Source: Phormidesmis priestleyi ULC007
GTDB lineage: Bacteria; Cyanobacteriota; Cyanobacteriia; Leptolyngbyales; Leptolyngbyaceae
Direction of reading: 5' to 3'
DNA: 64,000 bases
Assembly (NCBI RefSeq): GCF_001895925.1
Contig: NZ_MPPI01000013.1
Span: 8,264 to 72,263 of the forward strand
The notes under the pieces were generated by a model. That model did not search any database. It was not told the origin of the DNA and was given only the letters and a program-made list of their open reading frames with translations. Positions 8,409-17,410 of the stretch are shown piece after piece. The position numbers and the translations under genes are program-made. The stretch's first letter is position 1. Each line of letters opens with the position of its first letter.

Positions 8409-11213
8409 TCAACGAGCCGTTGCAGGCCCCGCAGTCACGACCACCAGACGATCGGGGTGCAGTAAATCTTGAGTCGCCTCATTGACTTGAGCCTGAGTCA
8501 CCGCGTCAATCTGTTTAGGAAACTGACGAATCTCGGCGGGATTTAACCCATAGACTTCGTTCATCAGAATGATCTCTGCCAGGTCATCGGGGTTTGCCAA
8601 ATCAACCGGATAGCTGCTGGTCAGTGATCGCTGCGCCGTCAACACTTCATTGGTGCTTACGCCTTGGGTGCGAAATTGCTCCAATAGTTTGAGGGTGCTG
8701 GAGATCGCTTTAGGCGCATCTTCGGGGGCAGTTTGCATCGAGATCAAAAACGGCCCTTGATGAATGCCTGCCTGGAAGCCGCTGTAGATGCCGTAGGTGA
8801 GTCCTTGACGATCGCGGATCTCAGTTCCTAAACGACTCGATAGCGTATCACCGCCCAAAATCTGGTTCATCACCGTCGCGGGATAATAGCGGGGATCGGT
8901 GCGGTTAATCCCCGCGTAGCCAATGTAGGTAATCGATTGAGTTTTGCCGGGGATGCCATCATAGAGACGCACCACATTTGTAGGCGGCGACACGGGAGGA
9001 AACGTTAGAGCGGGTGCTTTTCCGGTTGCCTTCCAGGTGCCCAATTCTTTCTCTAATAGACTCTTCACCTGAGCCGGGTCAAAGTCACCAACTAGCGCCA
9101 ACGTGGTTTTATCGGGGCGATAGTGGTTTTTGTAGAAGTTCAGTAAATCTTGCTGTTGAATGCCCTTTAAGCTGGCCTCAGTCGGGAAGTTATAAAAGGG
9201 GTGATTTGATGGATAGATCGCTTGCTGGAAGGTGCGTCTGCCTTTCGATGCGGGGTTATCTAACTGAACTTTGAGAGCGATCAGCGATCGTTGACGGCTC
9301 AGTTCTAACTCTTTATCAGGAAAGACCGCGTTTTGCATCACGTCTGCTACGGTTTGCACCAGCGTTGGCAGATTTTCGACGAGCGTGTTAGCTCTGATTG
9401 CTACGCCTTCCCGATTGGCATCAAATCCTAGATTAATGCCCCGATCGTCAAGTGTTGTCGCCAGGGTTAACGCATCTTTGGTTTTGGTGCCATTCATTAA
9501 GTTGTCAGCCGTCAGTTTAGCAAGCCCTGCTTTTTGACTCGTATCAAAGGCAGTCCCGGCATCTAAATGACCACTGAGCGAAACCGTCGGCGTGCTGGAA
9601 TCGCGCAGCAGCAAAACTCGCAGCCCGTTTGAGAGAACGATTTTTTCGGGCAGTGCTTGAGCCGGGCGATCACTCTGCGTCACGGGCGGCAGATATTTTG
9701 CCACCTCAGCCGGATCGACGGGTGGGCCTAAATTAAATTGCTCTGCGGTTTGACCTGCATTCACCGATCCGCCCGCTTTGGCATCTAGCTGAGTCGGCTC
9801 AAAGAATCCCAATGTTTGCTGATTGGGATCAAAATAGGTTTTTGCGACTCGTTGAATATCTGCCGCAGTGACTTGCTCGATCGCTGCCAAATAGCGATCG
9901 GTAAACTGATAATCTCCAGCCGTGGTTTGATCGTCGCCAAGCTGCATTGCCTGACTGGTAACGTCACGGTTTCGCAGCAGCACTGAGGATTTGAGTTGAG
10001 TTTTTGCTCGCTTCAGTTCGTCAGCCGTCACAGGTTGGGTACGAAGATCGGCCAAACTCGTCTGGATGGTTTGGTTAATTTTTGACAATTCCTGACCGGG
10101 TGCAGCCGTTGCACTTAATCCATACCATCCGCCAGAAATCATGTTTGCCGGATAGCCGCTATAGTCGCTGGCTAAACCCGATTCGATCAGTGACTGATAG
10201 AGCCGAGAACTGCGCCCTTGAGTCAGCACTAAATCAAACAGATGCAGGGCTGGTACATCGGGATGCGTGACGTTAGGGAGCGGATAGACTGCTTGCAAGA
10301 GAGACGCGCTTCCGGGCTGTTTGAGTACGATCGCAGCCTTCGCCGGACTTCCCTTCATCACGAGAGGGGCAGGAGGTTGGGCTGAAGCTTTTGGTTTTTC
10401 AGATCTCGGAACTTTGCCAAACGATTCTTGAACGGCTTTCAACGCCGAATCGGTTTGAAAGTCTCCCACAATTACTACGGTCGCATTGTCAGGGCTGTAG
10501 TAATTGCGATAGTAATCGCGCACCTGCTCGACAGTAAACTTCTGGACATCGGCTTTGGTGCCACCTACGGGCAACCCATAAGGAGAATCGGGGAACGCCG
10601 CCTGCATCACCGCCCGATCGAGCCGATAACTCGGACTATTCTCATAGCCTTGCAGTTCTGAAATAACGACACGCTTTTCGCTCGTCAGTTGAGAGGCACC
10701 GATTACAGCACTCTGCATCCGATCGGCTTCGAGGGCGAGGAGCGATCGCAGTTTATCGCGTTCAACAGTACCAAAATAAGCGGTCTGATCGTAGCTCGTA
10801 AAGGCGTTAGATTGGCTGCCCAAAGCACTAAACAATCGACCAAATTGAATCGGACGATCGCTCGTGCCTTTAAACATCAAGTGTTCGAGTTGGTGAGCAA
10901 TGCCGTTTACACCCGGTGCCTCGTCGCGTGACCCAATGCGATACCAGACTTGCACAGTGACCACAGGCGCAGTCGGCACTTCTTTGGTTAGCACCGTCAA
11001 ACCATTCTCTAAAACGGTTTTTCTGACCTGTTGAGTCGTAGAGGCAGGAGCAGATGGCACGCTCTGCGTGAGAGTTGGTTTTTTAGAAGGCGCTTGTTCA
11101 GCACTGGCTGACGGCAAAAGCGCAATTTCTCCTGATAAGAGAATGGTTGCTAAACAGAGAGCAAACAAAAAACTAGGAAGGCGATATCGTCGCAGAAAAG
11201 ATAAAAATGACAT
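8409..11213 (-). CDS. M16 family zinc protease, two-domain, exported
   Basis: This long protein (934 residues from the Met at 11213) is a two-half M16 peptidase of the pitrilysin/processing-peptidase group. The N-terminus MSFLSFLRRYRLPSFLF plus a hydrophobic core and PSASA is a signal peptide; the frame is open to 11282 but that would put 23 residues before the signal. The inverted zinc motif HQLEH lies at 107-111, followed by the distal Glu region. The second half (from about residue 520, LPEKIVLSNGLRVLLLRD) is built on the same fold but has no HxxEH: the matching place reads LDAGTAFDTSQKAGLAKL. So the first half is likely catalytic and the second structural, as in known M16B pairs. It probably degrades peptides in the periplasm. 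It lies 160 bases downstream of the ECF operon on the same strand. Confidence 0.9.
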   Translation of the reverse strand: MSFLSFLRRYRLPSFLFALCLATILLSGEIALLPSASAEQAPSKKPTLTQSVPSAPASTTQQVRKTVLENGLTVLTKEVPTAPVVTVQVWYRIGSRDEAPGVNGIAHQLEHLMFKGTSDRPIQFGRLFSALGSQSNAFTSYDQTAYFGTVERDKLRSLLALEADRMQSAVIGASQLTSEKRVVISELQGYENSPSYRLDRAVMQAAFPDSPYGLPVGGTKADVQKFTVEQVRDYYRNYYSPDNATVVIVGDFQTDSALKAVQESFGKVPRSEKPKASAQPPAPLVMKGSPAKAAIVLKQPGSASLLQAVYPLPNVTHPDVPALHLFDLVLTQGRSSRLYQSLIESGLASDYSGYPANMISGGWYGLSATAAPGQELSKINQTIQTSLADLRTQPVTADELKRAKTQLKSSVLLRNRDVTSQAMQLGDDQTTAGDYQFTDRYLAAIEQVTAADIQRVAKTYFDPNQQTLGFFEPTQLDAKAGGSVNAGQTAEQFNLGPPVDPAEVAKYLPPVTQSDRPAQALPEKIVLSNGLRVLLLRDSSTPTVSLSGHLDAGTAFDTSQKAGLAKLTADNLMNGTKTKDALTLATTLDDRGINLGFDANREGVAIRANTLVENLPTLVQTVADVMQNAVFPDKELELSRQRSLIALKVQLDNPASKGRRTFQQAIYPSNHPFYNFPTEASLKGIQQQDLLNFYKNHYRPDKTTLALVGDFDPAQVKSLLEKELGTWKATGKAPALTFPPVSPPTNVVRLYDGIPGKTQSITYIGYAGINRTDPRYYPATVMNQILGGDTLSSRLGTEIRDRQGLTYGIYSGFQAGIHQGPFLISMQTAPEDAPKAISSTLKLLEQFRTQGVSTNEVLTAQRSLTSSYPVDLANPDDLAEIILMNEVYGLNPAEIRQFPKQIDAVTQAQVNEATQDLLHPDRLVVVTAGPATAR

Positions 11214-11375
11214 GCTCAAAACCCTATGAAGTCGATAGTCAGGTGAATGAAATGGACTATAGACATTTATTTCGATCGACACTGAGCAAATAAAGTTTCA
11301 GCATTTGTGCGAATAGGACGATCCCTAGTCTAGCTTTCTTCATTTTCAAGTTTCGGGTTCTCATCTGAAACCTGC

Positions 11376-12164
11376 TCAATGCGAGTGCAAAAGGGCACTG
11401 AGAGGCGCATCTTCAACATGGCAATAGGGGCGGCTATAGCAGAGAGGCGACTCAAGGGCGTGTTTAGCCAAAAGTTCGGGGTCGCTCAAAACGCGCTCAG
11501 TTTCGCCATCATAGACAATCTGACCTTGACTTAACACGATCGTGCGATCGCACAGTTCCAGCGCTAAATCTAAATCGTGAGTTGCAATTAACTGAGTCAA
11601 CGGCAACGAATCTAATAATTCGATGAGCTGTCGGCGCGATCGCGGATCTAACTGCGCCGATGGCTCGTCCAACACCAACACTTGAGGCTGCATGGCGAGA
11701 ACCCCCGCGATCGCAACTCGTTTCTTCTCTCCGCCTGATAACCCATTGGCGCTACGAGAAGTATACAAGCTTGGATCAAGCCCAACCGCTTGCAATGCAT
11801 GAATGACGCGATGGTTGAGCGCTTCTCCTTTCACACCTTGATTGAGCGGGCCAAAGGTGACATCTTCCCAAACAGTTGGCATAAATAGCTGATCGTCTGG
11901 GTTTTGAAACACCAACCCTACAAAATTGCGGATTTGCTTGAGGTTTTGTGGCTCGATCGCTAACTCTCCAACCACGACTTCGCCCGTTTGCGGCGTTAAT
12001 AACCCGTTGAAATGCAAGAGTAATGTAGATTTTCCTGAACCGTTGGCTCCGACTAATGCAACTCGCTCACTTGCTCGAATCGACAAGCTAATTTCTTTAA
12101 GGGCTTGTGTTCCGTCTGAGTAGACATAGCTGAGACTCTGAATAGAGATCGGATTGTGGTGCAT
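11376..12164 (-). CDS. cbiO: ECF transporter ATPase, cobalt/nickel type
   Basis: CbiO is the ATP-hydrolysing subunit of an energy-coupling factor importer for Co2+ or Ni2+. The 262-residue protein has Walker A GANGSGKST, the Q-loop FQNPDDQLF (typical for ECF ATPases), signature LSGGEKKRV, Walker B VLVLDEPSA and the switch His in LIATHDLDL. It is the last gene of a cbiM-N-Q-O run on this strand, 37 bases after cbiQ. It acts on the inner face of the membrane and drives the T and S components. The metal must be judged from the S component; cobalt and nickel types cannot be separated from the ATPase. Confidence 0.93.
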   Translation of the reverse strand: MHHNPISIQSLSYVYSDGTQALKEISLSIRASERVALVGANGSGKSTLLLHFNGLLTPQTGEVVVGELAIEPQNLKQIRNFVGLVFQNPDDQLFMPTVWEDVTFGPLNQGVKGEALNHRVIHALQAVGLDPSLYTSRSANGLSGGEKKRVAIAGVLAMQPQVLVLDEPSAQLDPRSRRQLIELLDSLPLTQLIATHDLDLALELCDRTIVLSQGQIVYDGETERVLSDPELLAKHALESPLCYSRPYCHVEDAPLSALLHSH

Positions 12165-12201
12165 CGATCAAAACGAATTAGGGAACGAGCCAATAAAATA
12201 A

Positions 12202-12978
12202 TTAAAAAAGTAGGTAAATTGCTTGACCCGACAGCGCCAAAATTGCCGTTAGGGTAATGGCTACAATATCGCGTTGTTTTGTTTGAGGCACGTCTGCCAT
12301 CGGGGGGAACCCTTCATAGCCTCGCGCCAGCATTGCTTGATGAACTCGCTCTCCTCGCTCATAGGTACGAATAAATAACGAACCAAACATATTACCAATC
12401 ACCGTGCGCTGACGCTCTCCATTGCCTAACAAGTTGCGCGATCGCGCCGCTCGCTGCATCGAGTTAAACTCTTCAGCCAATACTGCAATGTAGCGATACA
12501 TCGAAGCCAAAATTGCGACTAGCAGCGGCGGAACTCGCAGGGCAGCCAAGGCGTGAAGCAAGGCTGGCACAGAGGTTGTGAGAATTAAAACATTCATGAC
12601 TAACAGCGAGAGCAATGCTTTGATTGACACGCTTCCTAAAATGGTTAGACCTTCAGTGGTGACTCTCAACCAACCCCACTGCCACAGCACCTGACCCCCA
12701 TCGCGAAACAGCGTTCCGAGAATGACCACACCCATAAAGACAAACTCAACGGCAACTCGCTTTAACAACACCTGCAATGAGACGCGACTCGCAAGAATGA
12801 TTGCAGTCACAGTCGTGCCATAAATCGCCCACGTCCACCAGCGCCCATTGGGAGTGAGCGCGATCGCAAACACAAACAGCACCGCGCATAAAACTCGCGT
12901 TTGAGGAATGAGATGATGCCAAATCGTTTCTCCCTGGCTGTCTATGTCTAATCGAAAGCCTCCAATATGTAACAGCAT
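12202..12978 (-). CDS. cbiQ: ECF transporter transmembrane (T) component
   Basis: This 258-residue membrane protein is the coupling subunit. It has several hydrophobic segments and the two cytoplasmic Ala-Arg-Gly type motifs that contact the ATPase grooves: AARSRNLLG (ARS form) and MLARGYEGFP (ARG form). Conserved ASMYRYIAVLAEEF between them also fits CbiQ. The start MLLHIGGFRLD keeps a short N-terminal tail usual for cobalt/nickel T components. It is placed between the PDGLE-type small subunit and cbiO in one operon with short gaps. Confidence 0.92.
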   Translation of the reverse strand: MLLHIGGFRLDIDSQGETIWHHLIPQTRVLCAVLFVFAIALTPNGRWWTWAIYGTTVTAIILASRVSLQVLLKRVAVEFVFMGVVILGTLFRDGGQVLWQWGWLRVTTEGLTILGSVSIKALLSLLVMNVLILTTSVPALLHALAALRVPPLLVAILASMYRYIAVLAEEFNSMQRAARSRNLLGNGERQRTVIGNMFGSLFIRTYERGERVHQAMLARGYEGFPPMADVPQTKQRDIVAITLTAILALSGQAIYLLF

Positions 12979-13025
12979 TCAGTGACCAAAAAATAGAACT
13001 CAGTGTAAACAAACAAAAGATTTGG

Positions 13026-13364
13026 TTAGCGATCGTCTCGAATCTGATCCTCTGGTCGAGAATTGCGGACAGCCAGCTTACCGACTCCCCAGGCTAAACC
13101 AAAAACTACCAGGGTTCCAACTAGCCCTGCGATCGGGGTTGCAATCTGTTCAGGAACGCCTCGCAGCGCATACTGATCAAACACCTGATAAAACGGCAGC
13201 TTGTGGGCGACGGGTTCTTCAACCGCTTTTTTATCAAAGCCATGGTCTTGTGAGGCTCGATCAAGTCCATCAGGACTTTGACTGGCAAAAGGAGACAGAA
13301 AAACGGCAATCAGGAGCGCAATTCCCAATCCAGAAATAACAAACGCGCGATTTCGTTGATTCAT
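13026..13364 (-). CDS. CbiN-like PDGLE-domain subunit of the metal importer
   Basis: The protein has an N-terminal membrane helix (FVISGLGIALLIAVFLSPFA), the motif SPDGLDRA that defines the PDGLE domain, a linker with HGFDKKA, and a second membrane helix before a charged C-terminus (KLAVRNSRPED). This two-helix layout is that of CbiN or NikL/NikN-type auxiliary subunits, which sit with CbiM and are needed for metal uptake. The Met at 13364 (MNQRNRAF) is the likely start; the frame is open to 13478 but that would overlap the end of cbiM by about 100 bases. It lies 16 bases after cbiM. Confidence 0.85.
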   Translation of the reverse strand: MNQRNRAFVISGLGIALLIAVFLSPFASQSPDGLDRASQDHGFDKKAVEEPVAHKLPFYQVFDQYALRGVPEQIATPIAGLVGTLVVFGLAWGVGKLAVRNSRPEDQIRDDR

Positions 13365-13380
13365 AATTTTGCAATCCTGA

Positions 13381-14061
13381 TTAGCGAGGCGAGAGGGGAC
13401 GAGACGCATTGATGGGTGCAGTGCGAGGTGCTTTATAAAGTAGGTCGGGTCGAGTTCGCCAGATATAGCTAACTGCAATCACGGTGATAATAGCTTCTCC
13501 GATGCCAATCATGACGTGCCAGAATACCATCGCAGATAGAGCAACCATGAGGGGCACTGTTCCTGAGATCGCTAATTGAAACGCGCAAACGATGGACGCA
13601 ACTACTACACTTGTCCAGGCGGCGATCGCGGTTCCAACGATGATGCCTCGAAAGCTATCTCGACCCAAGGCGTAGCGAATGGTGCGATAGAGATAATAGC
13701 CGCCAAAGGTGCCAATCAGCCCCATGTTAACGATATTAGCTCCCAGCACGGTTAGCCCCCCATCCTGAAATAGGGTTGCCTGAACGATAAACACCACTGC
13801 CATCACCAGCGATCCTGCCCAAGGGCCGAGCAAGACTCCGGCGAAGGTTCCACCGAGTAAGTGCCCCGATGTCCCGCCTGGGATGGGGAAGTTAATCATC
13901 TGAGCGGCAAAAATAAACGCGGCACACACGCCCATCAAAGGCACCGTACGCTCTTGATATTCTTCTTGAACTCGATTGAGCGAAACTGCAATCAGTGCGA
14001 TCGCCAGCACCCAGGTCAACAAAATCACCGGAAAACTCAAAAAGCCATCTGGAATGTGCAT
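13381..14061 (-). CDS. cbiM: Metal-binding S component CbiM/NikM
   Basis: This is the substrate subunit of the importer. The N-terminus MHIPDGFLS is the hallmark of CbiM/NikM: the Met-His amino end itself takes part in binding the metal. I therefore place the mature end at 14061. The frame is open for 22 more codons to 14127, with a hydrophobic stretch ending in PQLA, which could be a cleaved signal peptide as known in some CbiM proteins; both options give the same mature end. Further motifs are GGTSGHLLGGTFAGVLLGPW (metal-site His) and FQDGGLTVLGANIVNMG. It is the first gene of the cbiM-N-Q-O operon. Co or Ni cannot be told apart here; MetH elsewhere in the window would use cobalt through B12. 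Confidence 0.92.
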   Translation of the reverse strand: MHIPDGFLSFPVILLTWVLAIALIAVSLNRVQEEYQERTVPLMGVCAAFIFAAQMINFPIPGGTSGHLLGGTFAGVLLGPWAGSLVMAVVFIVQATLFQDGGLTVLGANIVNMGLIGTFGGYYLYRTIRYALGRDSFRGIIVGTAIAAWTSVVVASIVCAFQLAISGTVPLMVALSAMVFWHVMIGIGEAIITVIAVSYIWRTRPDLLYKAPRTAPINASRPLSPR

Positions 14062-14201
14062 GGCTAACTGAGGCATCAGCCAGTGAAGCGGAAAAAACGA
14101 CGAAATTGACAATAAAGCTGTATCCATTGGCCAGAAATATAAAGGGGGCTAGGCGGATTCCTAAAAACTCAGTAAACTTCCCTCCGCTAAAGAATTCAAT
14201 C

Positions 14202-14244
14202 CCGTGGGGGGGGATGAAAGAATAAACTTAAGCAGGACTTAAGT
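14202..14244. promoter_or_regulatory. Possible metal-regulator operator before cbiM
   Basis: Two elements lie upstream of cbiM. An inverted repeat ACTTAAG-N5-CTTAAGT is at 14226-14244. A run of eight G (14206-14213) lies within ATCCCGTGGGGGGGGAT, where the outer ATCCC/GGGAT are inverted. G/C tracts with flanking repeats are typical of CsoR/RcnR/InrS-type operators. The link to a regulator is inference; no regulator gene is near. Confidence 0.35.
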
Positions 14245-14408
14245 ATTGTTACAAAGTAAAAACAATCGATTTTGTAGGCGCGATCGTCTTGCTCTAAGAT
14301 TCCTGCACAGATATGCAGTCCGTCAGTTACTATAATGTTTGGGCTAGACTCTAGACGAGAAGCGAAACCCTAAGCTACGATAAGCAATTGTGAGTTTTTT
14401 GAAGCCCT

Positions 14409-14771
14409 ATGAAAGCGCAGGAACTGATCCGCTCGATTGAAGCGGAACAAATGAAATCAGACCTTCCCATTCTCCATGTGGGCGATACGGTTCGCGTGGG
14501 TGTCAAAATTAGAGAGGGCGACAAAGAGCGAACTCAGCCCTATGAAGGGGTGATCATCGCCAAAGGCAGCGCGGGAATTACTCAAAACATTACCGTCCGT
14601 CGGGTTTTTCAAAACGTAGGCGTAGAGCGTGTTTTTCTGATCCACTCTCCTCGCATTGAGAGCATTAAGGTGCTGCGTCGGGGTCGAGTTCGTCGGGCGA
14701 AACTTTACTACCTGCGCGATCGCGTCGGCAAGGCAACCCGTTTGAAGCAACGTTTCGATCGTCCGCTTTAA
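14409..14771 (+). CDS. rplS: Ribosomal protein L19
   Basis: L19 sits at the interface of the two ribosomal subunits. The 120 residues carry all family marks: [58 protein letters not shown] and [17 protein letters not shown]. The length is normal. It starts the rplS - tRNA-Trp - secE - nusG order common in cyanobacteria and is followed by a hairpin. It is divergent from the ECF operon across about 350 bases that must hold both promoters. Confidence 0.97.
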   Translation: MKAQELIRSIEAEQMKSDLPILHVGDTVRVGVKIREGDKERTQPYEGVIIAKGSAGITQNITVRRVFQNVGVERVFLIHSPRIESIKVLRRGRVRRAKLYYLRDRVGKATRLKQRFDRPL

Positions 14772-14777
14772 GAGATC

Positions 14778-14822
14778 AGCTTCTAGCGATTGGTCTTTCA
14801 CAATCACTGATCGCTAAAAGCT
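14778..14822 (+). terminator. Hairpin after rplS
   Basis: AGCTT-C-TAGCGAT (14778-14790) pairs with ATCGCTA-A-AAGCT (14810-14822), twelve pairs around one mismatch. There is no T-run, so it may be a processing or 3'-end stabilising structure rather than an intrinsic terminator. Confidence 0.5.
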
Positions 14823-14877
14823 AAACCGCCAATAGCTGCTAGACTGGATAAGTGGCAATCAGATCAGTTCGGCTTGT

Positions 14878-14950
14878 GCGCTCTTAGTTCAGTTGGTAGA
14901 ACGCAGGTCTCCAAAACCTGATGTCGGGGGTTCAAGTCCTCCAGGGCGCG
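14878..14950 (+). tRNA. trnW: tRNA-Trp (anticodon CCA)
   Basis: A 73-base cloverleaf can be folded. The acceptor stem is GCGCTCT with AGGGCGC, the D arm has AGTTCAGTTGGTAGAAC, the anticodon stem is CAGGT/ACCTG with loop CTCCAAA (anticodon CCA), and the T arm has GGGGGTTCAAGTCCTCC. CCA is not encoded. It lies between rplS and secE as in many cyanobacteria. Confidence 0.97.
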
Positions 14951-15065
14951 CTGGACTATTCTGGTTTAGTCCAAGTAAATTCATGGTTTCTTCCAGATTC
15001 AGATCATCAAACCTGTAGGGTTGTAAACCACTCATCCATTAACCTGACGGGAGCGCTTAGGAACT

Positions 15066-15290
15066 GTGGTAAAAAAAGACGAAGCAACCATTCCAGAGCA
15101 AAAAGCAAGTTTCAACCCCAGCACGTTTATTCAGGAAGCGCGAGAAGAACTGGACAAAGTGGTGTGGCCTAGCCGACAGCAACTCATTAGCGAGTCGATC
15201 GCGGTGATTTTGATGGTGACGCTCTCTGCAACCTTAATCTACCTGGTAGACCAACTCTTTCAATGGGCGCAGCTGAAGGTGTTTGGATGA
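15066..15290 (+). CDS. secE: Preprotein translocase subunit SecE
   Basis: SecE is the small essential subunit of the SecYEG channel in plasma and thylakoid membranes. The 74 residues have the family block FIQEAREELDKVVWPSRQQL before the single membrane helix (ESIAVILMVTLSATLIYLV). The one-helix form is the usual one in cyanobacteria. The start is GTG at 15066 with AGGA shortly before. Its stop overlaps the start of nusG (ATGA), so the two are translated together. Confidence 0.95.
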   Translation: MVKKDEATIPEQKASFNPSTFIQEAREELDKVVWPSRQQLISESIAVILMVTLSATLIYLVDQLFQWAQLKVFG

Positions 15291-15931
15291 CTTTTACATC
15301 AGACGAGTCGAGAGACTTAAATCAGCCCTATAGTGCGACAGGCGAAAATCCAGAGGAAAACGTCCAGCTAGAAAAAGCTCGCTGGTACGCAGTGCAGGTT
15401 GCTTCTGGATGCGAGAAGCGCGTCAAAGCTAACTTGGAGCAGCGCATCCAAACCTTGGATGTCGCAAACAGAATTTTGGATGTTCAGATCCCTGAAACGC
15501 CTATCTTGAGACCTCAAAAAGACGGTAAGCCTAAGGAAGGCGCTGAAAAAGTTTTCCCTGGCTATGTCTTAGTGAGAATGTTGATGGATGACGACACGTG
15601 GCAGGTGATCAAAAACACGCCAAACGTGATCAACTTTGTGGGAGCAGAGCAGAAGCGCCGCTATGGTCGTGGGCGGGGTCACGTCAAACCAATGCCCTTG
15701 GGTCATTCAGAAGTTGAGCGCATCTTCAAACAGACCCAAGAGCAGGAGCCAGTCAGAAAGATTGACATGGCAGCAGGCGATAAGATCGTCGTGCTTTCAG
15801 GCCCGTTTAAGGACTTTGAAGGCGAAGTGATCGAGGTGAGCGGTGAGCGTAACAAACTCAAAGCTCTGCTTTCAATCTTCGGGCGGGACACCCCTGTAGA
15901 ACTGGAAGTCAATCAAGTTCAGAAAGTTTAA
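15287..15931 (+). CDS. nusG: Transcription elongation/antitermination factor NusG
   Basis: NusG binds RNA polymerase and affects pausing, termination and coupling to ribosomes. From ATG at 15287 the protein has about 214 residues. The NGN domain has WYAVQVASGCEKRVKANLEQ and GYVLVRMLMDDDTWQVIKNT; the KOW domain has GDKIVVLSGPFKDFEGEVIE near the C-terminus. The frame is open to an ATG at 15263 inside secE, but the 4-base ATGA overlap with the secE stop makes 15287 the better start. A short insert rich in Lys/Glu lies between the first beta strands. It is followed 27 bases later by rplK. Confidence 0.96.
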   Translation: MTFTSDESRDLNQPYSATGENPEENVQLEKARWYAVQVASGCEKRVKANLEQRIQTLDVANRILDVQIPETPILRPQKDGKPKEGAEKVFPGYVLVRMLMDDDTWQVIKNTPNVINFVGAEQKRRYGRGRGHVKPMPLGHSEVERIFKQTQEQEPVRKIDMAAGDKIVVLSGPFKDFEGEVIEVSGERNKLKALLSIFGRDTPVELEVNQVQKV

Positions 15932-15958
15932 TTTGGATTCTCAAAGAGATCACGATCG

Positions 15959-16384
15959 ATGGCAAAAAAAATCGCGGCGGTTATTAAGTTAGCCATTAAT
16001 GCCGGAAAAGCAAATCCAGCACCTCCGATCGGCCCTGCTCTTGGTCAGCACGGGGTCAATATCATGATGTTCTGCAAGGAATATAACGCCAGAACTGCTG
16101 ATCAGGCAGGCATGGTGGTTCCGGTAGAAATCTCAGTCTATGAAGACCGCAGTTTCACATTCATTCTCAAAACGCCTCCTGCGTCTAAGCTAATTGCAAA
16201 AGCTGCGGGAATTGAGACTGGCTCAGGTGAACCCAACCGTAAGAAAGTTGGGTCGATTACCCGCGCCCAGTTAGAAGACATTGCCAAGACCAAAATGCCT
16301 GATCTCAATGCCAATGATATTGAAGCAGCGATGAAAATCATCGAAGGCACTGCCAAAAATATGGGCGTTACGGTTAGCGCTTAA
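15959..16384 (+). CDS. rplK: Ribosomal protein L11
   Basis: L11 forms the GTPase-associated centre with 23S rRNA. The 141 residues are full length, with [20 protein letters not shown] and [18 protein letters not shown] in the N-terminal domain and the RNA-binding domain with [27 protein letters not shown] and [12 protein letters not shown]. The N-terminus matches the family exactly. It follows nusG and precedes rplA in the usual operon. Confidence 0.97.
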   Translation: MAKKIAAVIKLAINAGKANPAPPIGPALGQHGVNIMMFCKEYNARTADQAGMVVPVEISVYEDRSFTFILKTPPASKLIAKAAGIETGSGEPNRKKVGSITRAQLEDIAKTKMPDLNANDIEAAMKIIEGTAKNMGVTVSA

Positions 16385-16445
16385 GACATCGACCACCCTT
16401 ATCGGGGGAGAGGAAACTCCTCGTTAGCGACCCCAAAGAAGAGCC

Positions 16446-17159
16446 ATGAAAAAAGTATCTCGAAGACTCAAAGAATTGCAGGCAAAGGTTGAAGAACGTG
16501 CTTATGAACCAGTAGAAGCGCTCAACCTTTTAAAGGAAACCGCGACAGCGAAGTTCGCAGAGTCGGCTGAGGCGCATGTGCGTCTAGGCATTGACCCAAA
16601 GTATGCCGACCAACAGTTGAGAACGACCGTATCGCTCCCCAAAGGGACGGGTCAGACGATTCGCGTTGCTGTGATCGCACGAGGTGAGAAGGTCAACGAA
16701 GCAACTGTTGCAGGCGCAGATATCGCCGGGTCTGAAGAACTGATTGACGAAATCCAAAAGGGAATGATGGATTTTGACCTGCTGATCGCGACTCCTGACA
16801 TGATGCCCCAAGTGGCAAAGTTAGGTCGGGTCTTAGGCCCTCGTGGTCTGATGCCTTCTCCTAAAGGCGGCACCGTGACTTACGACTTGGGCCCGGCGAT
16901 CGCTGAGTTTAAAGCTGGGAAACTAGAGTTTCGGGCAGATAAAACGGGCATCGTTCACGTCTTGTTTGGCAAATCTGCTTTCCCGGTTGACGATTTGTTA
17001 GAGAACCTGAAAGCGCTGCAAGAAACAATCGATCGCAACCGTCCGGCGGGCGCAAAAGGTCGTTATTGGCGGAGCGTTTATGTTTCTTCTACGATGGGGC
17101 CGTCGATCGAGGTTGACATTAATGCCCTACGTGACTTTAAATTAGGAGACGCTGCATAA
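16446..17159 (+). CDS. rplA: Ribosomal protein L1
   Basis: L1 forms the mobile stalk at the E site. The 237 residues have the usual two domains: [68 protein letters not shown] and the C-terminal [19 protein letters not shown]. The 61-base gap before it holds a small GGAG/CTCC hairpin at about 16404-16422, close to the start; it could be part of control by ribosomal protein binding, but I cannot show that. Confidence 0.97.
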   Translation: MKKVSRRLKELQAKVEERAYEPVEALNLLKETATAKFAESAEAHVRLGIDPKYADQQLRTTVSLPKGTGQTIRVAVIARGEKVNEATVAGADIAGSEELIDEIQKGMMDFDLLIATPDMMPQVAKLGRVLGPRGLMPSPKGGTVTYDLGPAIAEFKAGKLEFRADKTGIVHVLFGKSAFPVDDLLENLKALQETIDRNRPAGAKGRYWRSVYVSSTMGPSIEVDINALRDFKLGDAA

Positions 17160-17185
17160 GTCAGATCTTCAATTAGGAGAAAGGC

Positions 17186-17276
17186 GCAAGAAAAATTTGC
17201 TCAAACTGAATAACCAAGCCGGAGACAGCAGGTGCGTTAAGCATAAAATTCCTGCCGAGGTTTGTTTTCTAACATT
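17186..17276 (+). ncRNA. Ribosomal protein L10 leader (autoregulatory RNA)
   Basis: The leader before rplJ has AACCAAGCCGGAGACAGCAGG, a gap, then CCTGCCGAGGTTTGTT. The CAGG/CCTG stem with the GGAGAC and CCGAGG sides matches the L10-leader RNA, in which L10(L12)4 binds a kink-turn region and represses its own operon. The ends given are approximate. Confidence 0.8.
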
Positions 17277-17316
17277 CTAGATGCACAAGGTTTGCACTGG
17301 GATTAGAACACATTTC

Positions 17317-17348
17317 ACCCCGGCATATCACAGTCGGGGTTTGTTTTT
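17317..17348 (+). terminator. Attenuator-like hairpin before rplJ
   Basis: ACCCCG (17317-17322) and CGGGGT (17335-17340) form a 6-bp stem with a 12-base loop, followed by TTGTTTTT. It is between the L10-binding leader and the rplJ start. Such a site could stop transcription when L10 is in excess. Confidence 0.7.
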
Positions 17349-17410
17349 GGCTTGGCAGTGAGAGCGAATCTAGTGAGTGATTACAACCCAGCATAAGGAG
17401 GTGATTTCGA

